The position numbers were made by a program, and so were the translations under genes. The notes beneath the pieces are model-generated. The model saw only the letters and a list, made by a program, of their open reading frames with translations, was not told where the DNA came from and searched no databases. Below are positions 5,064-10,579 of a DNA stretch of 10,579 nucleotides, in pieces; position 1 is the first letter of the stretch; every line of letters begins with the position of its first letter. This stretch comes from Marinosulfonomonas sp. PRT-SC04 (lineage in GTDB: Bacteria; Pseudomonadota; Alphaproteobacteria; Rhodobacterales; Rhodobacteraceae): the NCBI GenBank assembly GCA_001321835.1, contig JPUR01000289.1:1-10579 (forward strand). Direction: 5' to 3'.

Positions 5064-7664
5064 ATGTCCCGCTACACCGCAAACGAGATCGAAGCAAAAT
5101 GGCAAGCCGCTTGGGATAAACAAGAGGTGTTCAAGGCCAAACGCGACGAGAGTAAGCCGAAATATTACGTGCTTGAGATGTTCCCCTATCCATCGGGCCG
5201 CATCCACATGGGCCATGTGCGCAACTACACCATGGGCGACGTGATCGCGCGCTACAAAATGTCGACCGGCCATAACATCCTGCATCCAATGGGCTGGGAC
5301 GCCTTCGGAATGCCGGCGGAAAACGCCGCGATGGCCAGCGGTGGTCACCCCAAGGATTGGACCTACGCCAATATTGCCGACATGCGCGCGCAAATGAAGC
5401 CGCTGGGCCTGTCGATTGATTGGTCACGTGAATTCGCCACTTGTGACCCTGAATATTACGGTCAACAGCAGGCGATGTTCATTGATATGCTGGCCAAAGA
5501 GCTGATCTACCGCAAGAAAGCCACCGTCAACTGGGATCCGGTTGATATGACGGTGCTGGCCAATGAACAGGTGATTGATGGCAAAGGCTGGCGCTCGAAT
5601 GCGCCGGTTGAGCGGCGTGAGCTGACGCAATGGTTCTTCAAAATCTCGGATTACTCCGAGGAATTGCTGGGCGCGCTGGACGGTTTGAAAAACTGGCCTG
5701 AGAAGGTCCGCACCATGCAGGCCAATTGGATCGGCAAATCTCGCGGGCTGCAATTTGGCTTTAAAATGAGCACGCCGTTTGCTGGGTTTGATGAAATCGA
5801 AGTCTTCACCACCCGTCCAGATACCCTGAACGGGGCCAATTTCGTCGGCATCTCGCCGGATCATCCGCTGGCCAAAGCGCTAGAGGCTGATAACCCCGAG
5901 ATCGCCGCGTTCGTTGCCGAATGTCGCCGCATGGACACCACCGAAGCGGCGATGGAAAAGGCCGAGAAAAAGGGCATGGACACTGGCCTGACCGTGCAGC
6001 ATCCGATCAATCCAGATCAAACGCTGCCGGTTTGGATCGCCAACTTTATCCTGATGGGCTATGGCACCGGCGCGATTTTCGCCTGTCCTGCCCATGATCA
6101 ACGCGATCTGGATTTCTCCCGTAAATACGGGTTGCCGGTTGTCGATGTAATGCAATCACTTTCCGTCGAGAAAAAAGCCCATAAAAACGGAACACCTATT
6201 CCTCTTAACTCGCCAGAATCCGGCGCAACCGAGGCATTCTCGCCCCCAAGGAGCGAGAAAGTCCTGTATATTCTACCTGTTGTTCAATTAGCTCCAGAAA
6301 CAACAGGCGAAATGCAAATTGATGCAACGATCGCGGCTGCTGAACAACATGGCTGGGGCAAAGGCGTCACCCAGTTCCGTCTGCGCGATTGGGGCCTGTC
6401 ACGCCAACGCTATTGGGGCTGCCCAATCCCTGTGGTGCATTGCGACGCCTGCGGTGTGGTGCCCGAGAAAAAAGAAAACCTGCCGATTGAGCTGCCCTAT
6501 GATGTGACCTTCGACATCCCCGGCAACCCGCTGGACCGCCACCCAACATGGCGCAATTGCGCCTGCCCGTCGTGTGGCAAACCAGCGACGCGTGAAACCG
6601 ACACCATGGACACCTTTGTTGATTCGTCATGGTACTTTGCCCGTTTCACATCCCCACACGCCGACACCCCGACCAATATGGCCGATGCCGAATACTGGAT
6701 GAACGTCGATCAATACATCGGCGGGGTTGAGCACGCGATTTTGCACCTGCTCTACTCACGCTTCTTCGCCCGCGCCATGCACTTAACCGGTCATCTGCCC
6801 GAAAAAGCGATTGAGCCATTCAACGCCCTGTTCACCCAAGGCATGGTCACGCATGAAATCTACCAGACCGCCGACGACAAAGGCCGCCCAGTTTACCACC
6901 TGCCCGAAGACGTGGACCATGACACCAAAACCGTCATCGCCACAGGAGAGACCCTGACCATCATCCCCTCGGCCAAAATGTCGAAATCCAAGAAAAACGT
7001 GGTCGATCCAGTGTCGATCATCGATGCATACGGCGCCGACACCGCGCGCTGGTTCGTGCTGTCCGATTCGCCGCCCGAGCGTGACGTGGAATGGACCGCA
7101 TCAGGTGCCGAAGCCTCGCATAAATTCCTAAATCGCATCTGGGGTTTGGCGGATCGCATCAGCAAAATGCAGGGCGGCAAACCGGCCCAAGACGACGATC
7201 TGCTGCGCACCATGCACCACGCCATTGTTGACGTGACGGCGGGCATCGAGGGCTTTGCCTTCAACACCTCAATCGCCAAAATCTATGGCCTCGCCAACGC
7301 CCTGTCAAAATCAGACGCCAGTCAGCCGACGCAAAAGATCGTCATCAAAGTGCTGGCCCAACTGATGTCGCCCTTCACCCCGCATCTGTCCGAGGATATC
7401 TGGGCGCATCAAGACGGCGAAGGGTTGATCGTACATGCCGCGTGGCCGGTGGCCGATCCGGCGATGTTGGTCAACGACAGCGTGACGCTGCCGATCCAGA
7501 TCAACGGCAAACGCCGCTCTGAAATAACCGTTTCCAAGGACCTTTCCAAGGAAGAGGTTGAAAAAATCGCGCTGGCAGATCAAGCTGTGATCAAGGCGCT
7601 CAAAGGTGGGACGCCGAAAAAGGTAATCGTTGTACCAGGTCGGATTGTGAATGTTGTCATATAA
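5064..7664 (+). CDS. leuS: Leucyl-tRNA synthetase
   Basis: A full-length class Ia synthetase (866 residues) that charges tRNA-Leu with leucine in the cytoplasm. The Rossmann catalytic core has HMGH (48-51, the HIGH motif) and KMSKS (638-642). The CP1 editing domain (about 225-420) keeps TTRPDT (249-254) and the editing aspartate D345 in AHDQRD, so it should hydrolyse mischarged tRNA. Cysteine pairs C460/C463 (CDAC) and C501/C504 (CPSC) could bind zinc, as in the zinc-containing bacterial forms and unlike E. coli. The anticodon-binding helical domain and C-terminal domain follow KMSKS. AAGGA at 5049-5053 is 10 bases before ATG 5064. Residues about 363-423, the linker joining the editing domain back to the core, are encoded by an AT-richer stretch with unusual codons (6151-6330). 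The 3' end overlaps lptE by 14 bases, which suggests coupling. Confidence 0.98.
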   Translation: MSRYTANEIEAKWQAAWDKQEVFKAKRDESKPKYYVLEMFPYPSGRIHMGHVRNYTMGDVIARYKMSTGHNILHPMGWDAFGMPAENAAMASGGHPKDWTYANIADMRAQMKPLGLSIDWSREFATCDPEYYGQQQAMFIDMLAKELIYRKKATVNWDPVDMTVLANEQVIDGKGWRSNAPVERRELTQWFFKISDYSEELLGALDGLKNWPEKVRTMQANWIGKSRGLQFGFKMSTPFAGFDEIEVFTTRPDTLNGANFVGISPDHPLAKALEADNPEIAAFVAECRRMDTTEAAMEKAEKKGMDTGLTVQHPINPDQTLPVWIANFILMGYGTGAIFACPAHDQRDLDFSRKYGLPVVDVMQSLSVEKKAHKNGTPIPLNSPESGATEAFSPPRSEKVLYILPVVQLAPETTGEMQIDATIAAAEQHGWGKGVTQFRLRDWGLSRQRYWGCPIPVVHCDACGVVPEKKENLPIELPYDVTFDIPGNPLDRHPTWRNCACPSCGKPATRETDTMDTFVDSSWYFARFTSPHADTPTNMADAEYWMNVDQYIGGVEHAILHLLYSRFFARAMHLTGHLPEKAIEPFNALFTQGMVTHEIYQTADDKGRPVYHLPEDVDHDTKTVIATGETLTIIPSAKMSKSKKNVVDPVSIIDAYGADTARWFVLSDSPPERDVEWTASGAEASHKFLNRIWGLADRISKMQGGKPAQDDDLLRTMHHAIVDVTAGIEGFAFNTSIAKIYGLANALSKSDASQPTQKIVIKVLAQLMSPFTPHLSEDIWAHQDGEGLIVHAAWPVADPAMLVNDSVTLPIQINGKRRSEITVSKDLSKEEVEKIALADQAVIKALKGGTPKKVIVVPGRIVNVVI
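6151..6330 (+). repeat. Atypical-composition segment of leuS with two inverted repeats
   Basis: By hand count this segment is about 47% GC, against 60% in a neighbouring 60-base sample of leuS (5881-5940). It uses codons rare elsewhere in the gene: AGG (6249-6251), CTT, TTA, CTA, ACA, GGA and CCT. It holds two perfect inverted repeats: TTCTCGC/GCGAGAA (6237-6243 with 6253-6259) and CCTGTTGTT/AACAACAGG (6276-6284 with 6299-6307). The reading frame is intact. The encoded [12 protein letters not shown]...[14 protein letters not shown] still resembles the linker I recall in Rhodobacterales LeuRS, so it may be a diverged native segment rather than an insertion. Confidence 0.5.
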
Positions 7665-8139
7665 ACGCAGAACTTTAATCCTAAGCCTGCTGGCGCTTGG
7701 CGCTTGCGGGTTTCAGCCAGCTTACGGGCCAAACGGCCCTGCCGCCAACCTGCAAGGCAGCATCGAAGTCGCCGCGCCAGACACCCGCAACGGCTTTAAC
7801 TTTGTGCGCCACCTTGAAGACCGTTTGGGCCAACCCCACGCGCCGAAATACGCGCTCTCTTATACGCTGCAGCTCTCCGAAGACAGTCTGGGCATCACCC
7901 AGACCCAGTCCATCAGCCGCTATAATGTGTTGGGCGCAGTCGACTACGCCCTGCGCGAAATCGACACCGGTTTGGTGGTGCACTCTGGCAAAGCCAGCAC
8001 ATTTACCAGCTATTCCGCCACCGGCACCACCGTCAGCACCAGCACCGCCAAACGCGCCGCCTATGCGCGGTTGATGATCATTTTGGCCGACCAAATCACC
8101 ACCCGTTTGCTGGCCTCCTCAGGGAACTGGGCGAAATGA
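7651..8139 (+). CDS. lptE: LPS-assembly lipoprotein LptE
   Basis: A 162-residue outer-membrane lipoprotein. LptE plugs the LptD barrel and helps place LPS in the outer leaflet. The signal peptide has basic residues KRR and a leucine-rich core, then lipobox LGAC with C19 as the lipidated residue. The following GFQPAYG is the hallmark of alphaproteobacterial LptE. The rest fits the small alpha/beta LptE fold: the segment [20 protein letters not shown], the conserved [13 protein letters not shown] strand, and a long C-terminal helix [24 protein letters not shown] 7651 lies inside the end of leuS (14-base overlap) with GGA 6 bases upstream. The stop overlaps the holA start as ATGA. Expression therefore probably depends on leuS translation. 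The matching lptD is not in the window. Confidence 0.92.
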   Translation: MLSYKRRTLILSLLALGACGFQPAYGPNGPAANLQGSIEVAAPDTRNGFNFVRHLEDRLGQPHAPKYALSYTLQLSEDSLGITQTQSISRYNVLGAVDYALREIDTGLVVHSGKASTFTSYSATGTTVSTSTAKRAAYARLMIILADQITTRLLASSGNWAK

Positions 8140-9146
8140 AGCTGCCGCCGCGCGATGCCAATGCCTATTTCGCCAAACCTGATCCAAAACGCACCGGCAT
8201 TTTAATTTACGGTGGTGATGCGATGCGCGTGGCGCTGAAACGCCAACAAGTAATCTTGGGGCTGGTTGGCAAAACTGGCGAAGAAGAAATGCGCCTGACC
8301 CGCATTCCGGCCTCTGATCTGCGCTCGGATCCGGCGCTGTTGATGGACGCCATCACCGCGCAGGGTTTTTTCCCCGGACCGCGGGTGGCCTTTGTTGAAG
8401 ACGCCGCCGACGGCTCTGCCAAGATCATCGCAGCCGCCCTAAAAGATTGGCGCGAGGGCGATGCGCAAATCGTCGTCACCGCCAAACAGTTGACCGCGCG
8501 CTCTGCCCTGCGCAAAGCGTTTGAGGCCCACAACAATGCCTACGCGGTTGGCATCTACGACGATCCGCCCAGCAAATCCGAGATCGAAGCCGACCTCGCC
8601 AAAGCAGGATTGCGCAACATCCCCGAGGATGCGATGGGCGAACTGGTCGCGCTATCGCGCAACATCGGACCGGGGGATTTTCGCCAAGTCGTGGAGAAAA
8701 TAAGCCTCTATAAATTGAGCGATACCAGCCCCTTGAGCATTGAAGACATCACCGACTGCGCGCCCACCTCGACCGAAGCGGCCCTAGATGATGTGCTGAA
8801 CATCGTCGCCGAGGCCCGGCTTGGCGAAGTTGGTCCGGTGATGCGCAAACTGGAGAGCCAAGGCATGCAACCCGTCGGGCTGTGCATCGGTGCCACCCGA
8901 CATTTTCGCACGCTTTACGCTGCGGCCAATAGCCCCTCCGGCATTGGCGGTTTACGCCCGCCGGTGTTCGGGCCGCGGCGCGACCGGATGCAGCGCCAAT
9001 TGCAGCAATGGAGCAGCCGAAAACTGGAAATCGCACTGGGGATGTTAACCGACACCGACCTGCAATTGCGCTCCACCTCACGCGCCCCAGCAATGGCCTT
9101 GATGGAACGCACCTTGGTTCGATTGGCAATGCTGGCCGCGCGCTAG
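8136..9146 (+). CDS. holA: DNA polymerase III delta subunit
   Basis: A 336-residue delta subunit of the clamp-loader complex, which opens the beta sliding clamp during replication. The N-terminal domain has the family's degenerate nucleotide-binding start GILIYGGDAMRVALKRQQ (21-38) and the FFPGPRVAFVEDA strand (78-90), the region around the clamp-contacting part. The middle domain carries QIVVTAKQLTARSALRKAFE and the YDDPPSKSEIEADL lid segment. The C-terminal collar domain includes LDDVLNIVAEARLGE and QPVGLCIGATRHFRTLY. Length fits the family. The ATG overlaps the lptE stop (ATGA at 8136-8139), typical of translational re-initiation. It is the last gene of the leuS-lptE-holA unit; 35 bases separate its TAG from the convergent flavoprotein gene. 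Confidence 0.93.
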   Translation: MKLPPRDANAYFAKPDPKRTGILIYGGDAMRVALKRQQVILGLVGKTGEEEMRLTRIPASDLRSDPALLMDAITAQGFFPGPRVAFVEDAADGSAKIIAAALKDWREGDAQIVVTAKQLTARSALRKAFEAHNNAYAVGIYDDPPSKSEIEADLAKAGLRNIPEDAMGELVALSRNIGPGDFRQVVEKISLYKLSDTSPLSIEDITDCAPTSTEAALDDVLNIVAEARLGEVGPVMRKLESQGMQPVGLCIGATRHFRTLYAAANSPSGIGGLRPPVFGPRRDRMQRQLQQWSSRKLEIALGMLTDTDLQLRSTSRAPAMALMERTLVRLAMLAAR

Positions 9147-9173
9147 ACGTAAATTCTGGCACGGAGTTTCACC

Positions 9174-9193
9174 AAGGATTTTCAACAATCCTT
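9174..9193. terminator. Weak stem-loop between convergent holA and flavoprotein genes
   Basis: The perfect 7-bp arms AAGGATT (9174-9180) / AATCCTT (9187-9193) enclose a 6-base loop and cover the flavoprotein stop codon. The stem is AT-rich and has no T-run on either side, so efficient intrinsic termination is doubtful. It is nevertheless the only candidate signal for ending either transcript here. Confidence 0.3.
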
Positions 9194-10375
9194 AGCAGCG
9201 GCCCGTCCTGCTGCCTGCCCTGCCGCCCGTCCCGCCCAACGCCCTGTCGCCAGACATGCAGTGATCAGATAGCCACCGGTTGGCGCTTCCCAATCCAGCA
9301 TTTCGCCGGCACAAAACACCGATGGTGCCGCTTTTAATTCCAAGCCCTCGGTCAGCCCGGAAAATGCCACCCCACCAGCCGTTGAAATCGCTTCATCAAT
9401 TGGCCGTGGGCCGTTGTGTTTTATCGGCAGCGCCTTGATCAGTTTAGCCAAATCAGCGGGCGCACTCGGAAGCGGGCGCGCGAACTCTTGCAGCAGTGCC
9501 AATTTAGCTGGACCCAGTTTTAAGCCTTTGCGCATATGGTTCATCACCGTGGCTTTGCCGCGTGGATTTGACAAGCGCGATTGTATTTTTTGCACATGCC
9601 AATCCGGCATCAAATCAATCGTCAAAGGTGCACCGTTCCGCATGGCTTTGGACACCGCATATATGCCGCTGCCCTCAATCCCTTGCTTTGAAATCACAAA
9701 TTCACCGCGCACCGTCTTTGCGCCAGCGGTCAATATCACAGGCTTGACCGGGGCACCAAAATGCTTTGCCATGAAAGGCGTCCAATCCACACAAAACCCC
9801 ATATTCGCAGGCTTGAACGGAGCCAGATCAACGCCCTTGGCGGCCAGCATTTCGGCCCATGCCCCGTCGGAACCAAGCCGGGCCCAACTGGCCCCGCCCA
9901 GCGCCAAAACGCAAACCTTTGGCGTGATCATTTGCACACCATCCGGCGTGTTAAATTCAAACGCATCATTCCAGCCGATCCAGCGCCAGCGGGTGCGAAA
10001 TTCGACCCCCAGCTCAGCCAGCCGAACCAGCCACGCCCGCAACAGCGGCGAAGTTTTCATCACCTTGGGAAACACCTGCCCGCTTGAGCCGGTGAACACC
10101 TCTTGGCCAAGATCCTGCGCCCATGTTTGAACGGCGGCGGCATCAAATTCGGCGATGATATTGCGCAACGGGCCGGATGCCTTGCCGTAACGCGCCAACA
10201 GGGGTTCGAACGATTCATCCTTGGTCAGGTTCAACCCCGACTTCCCCGCCATCAAAAACTTGCGGCCCACGGAGGGTTTTGCGTCCACAACCACCACTTT
10301 TTGGCCAGCCCGTGCCAATTCTTCGGCCGCCATCAGCCCCGCAGGGCCCGCTCCGATCACCAGTGCATCAACCAT
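9182..10375 (-). CDS. TIGR03862-type FAD-dependent flavoprotein (HI0933/BaiN-related)
   Basis: A 397-residue predicted flavin-dependent oxidoreductase of the PP_4765 family; its substrate is not known. The N terminus is a Rossmann fold with GAGPAG (8-13) and an acidic strand end VVVVDAKPSVGRKFLMAGK, typical of the HI0933-like superfamily. GKSGLNLTKDE is a second family signature. The C terminus, FCAGEMLDWEAPTGGYLITA, is the FAD-binding closing motif. The tail AGRAAGQAAGRAAAKDC is repetitive, alanine-rich and probably disordered. ATG 10375 is chosen because AAGGAAG lies about 10 bases upstream, it gives the standard MVDALVIGAG start, and it overlaps the end of the upstream channel gene by 8 bases. 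A TTG at 10399 would add eight unconserved residues. It is likely co-transcribed and translationally coupled with the channel gene. Confidence 0.9.
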   Translation of the reverse strand: MVDALVIGAGPAGLMAAEELARAGQKVVVVDAKPSVGRKFLMAGKSGLNLTKDESFEPLLARYGKASGPLRNIIAEFDAAAVQTWAQDLGQEVFTGSSGQVFPKVMKTSPLLRAWLVRLAELGVEFRTRWRWIGWNDAFEFNTPDGVQMITPKVCVLALGGASWARLGSDGAWAEMLAAKGVDLAPFKPANMGFCVDWTPFMAKHFGAPVKPVILTAGAKTVRGEFVISKQGIEGSGIYAVSKAMRNGAPLTIDLMPDWHVQKIQSRLSNPRGKATVMNHMRKGLKLGPAKLALLQEFARPLPSAPADLAKLIKALPIKHNGPRPIDEAISTAGGVAFSGLTEGLELKAAPSVFCAGEMLDWEAPTGGYLITACLATGRWAGRAAGQAAGRAAAKDC

Positions 10376-10579
10376 TTGGCATACTTCCTTTAATTTCAAT
10401 TACACGATGTGGATACGGGATCTCGATGCCGTTTTCCTTCAGCGCATTCCAGATCAGAAACAACACATCAGAGGTGTATTTATTCTCGCCATCATCAATG
10501 CCATTGACCCAGAATTCGACCGCGAAATCAATGCCGCTCTCACCAAATCCGCGCAGCTCGCAATCTGGCAGATAGGGGG
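10368..10579 (-). CDS. MscS-family mechanosensitive channel, C-terminal fragment
   Basis: The last 69 residues of a protein whose 5' part lies beyond the right edge of the window. The reading frame starts at 10577 and ends at TGA 10370-10368. The visible part contains RGFGESGIDFAVEFWV, then DGENKYTSDVLFLIWNALKE and NGIEIPYPHRVIEIK. This is the typical end of the cytoplasmic alpha/beta domain of small-conductance mechanosensitive channels, where the I-x-I-P-[YF]-P-x-R-x-[IV] motif is diagnostic. Such channels open under membrane tension to release solutes during osmotic downshock. The end overlaps the flavoprotein start by 8 bases, and the ribosome site of that gene lies within this coding sequence. 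The membrane part cannot be seen, so the exact subfamily is uncertain. Confidence 0.85.
   Translation of the reverse strand, partial: PYLPDCELRGFGESGIDFAVEFWVNGIDDGENKYTSDVLFLIWNALKENGIEIPYPHRVIEIKGSMPNG

Noticed and set aside
4662..5393. 243-residue minus-strand open frame across the DUF3576 end and leuS start
   Set aside because: It is antisense to two well-supported genes, crosses the terminator, and its sequence is His/Gly/Val/Ala-rich without any family pattern, as expected of a shadow frame.
5424..5864. 146-residue minus-strand open frame inside leuS
   Set aside because: It is an antisense shadow of the LeuRS catalytic and editing region with no recognisable domain or ribosome site.
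9414..10130. 238-residue plus-strand open frame opposite the flavoprotein
   Set aside because: It is antisense to a gene with clear FAD-binding motifs and has no family similarity.

Overview
The window looks like chromosomal core sequence from a Rhodobacterales (marine Roseobacter-type) alphaproteobacterium. The evidence is a Rhodobacter-type 16-strand porin, a [12 protein letters not shown] LptE, the order DUF3576 lipoprotein - leuS - lptE - holA, and moderately high GC (about 60% in a sampled stretch of leuS). No rRNA, tRNA, CRISPR array, insertion sequence or prophage gene was found. All gaps between genes are shorter than 300 bases.

Layout from left to right. Bases 1-1022 (+) hold the 3' part of an MFS exporter gene, broken by a one-base frameshift at a run of five Gs. 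Bases 1021-1134 are dense in stem-loops and end, on the minus strand, in a good intrinsic terminator. They form the 3' UTR of an orphan OmpR/PhoB-type response regulator (1135-1824, -). A short divergent control region leads to a small cytoplasmic-looking YkuD/L,D-transpeptidase-fold protein (1993-2493, +). Its 3' end overlaps that of a YggS-type PLP-binding protein (2484-3137, -). A strong terminator (3184-3220) separates yggS from a porin gene (3241-4182, -). A 263-base divergent region rich in dyads lies between the porin and the next block.

The core of the window is a co-directional plus-strand block: DUF3576 lipoprotein (4446-4988), an intrinsic terminator (5014-5043), leuS (5064-7664), lptE (7651-8139) and holA (8136-9146). 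leuS/lptE overlap by 14 bases and lptE/holA by 4, so these three look translationally coupled. They join translation (LeuRS), LPS export to the outer membrane (LptE) and replication (DNA polymerase III delta). On the minus strand at the right edge, the C-terminal end of an MscS-type mechanosensitive channel (10368-10579) overlaps a TIGR03862-type flavoprotein (9182-10375) by 8 bases.

I see no clear new multi-gene system. The points most worth a second look are: (i) a stretch of leuS (about 6151-6330) with atypical base composition, rare codons and two perfect inverted repeats in the linker after the editing domain; (ii) an intrinsic terminator so close to leuS that leuS transcripts from any conventional upstream promoter must read through it; (iii) the three-hairpin 3' UTR of the response regulator, a candidate small RNA; (iv) symmetrical dyads in the porin control region; (v) the uncharacterised DUF3576 lipoprotein beside lptE.
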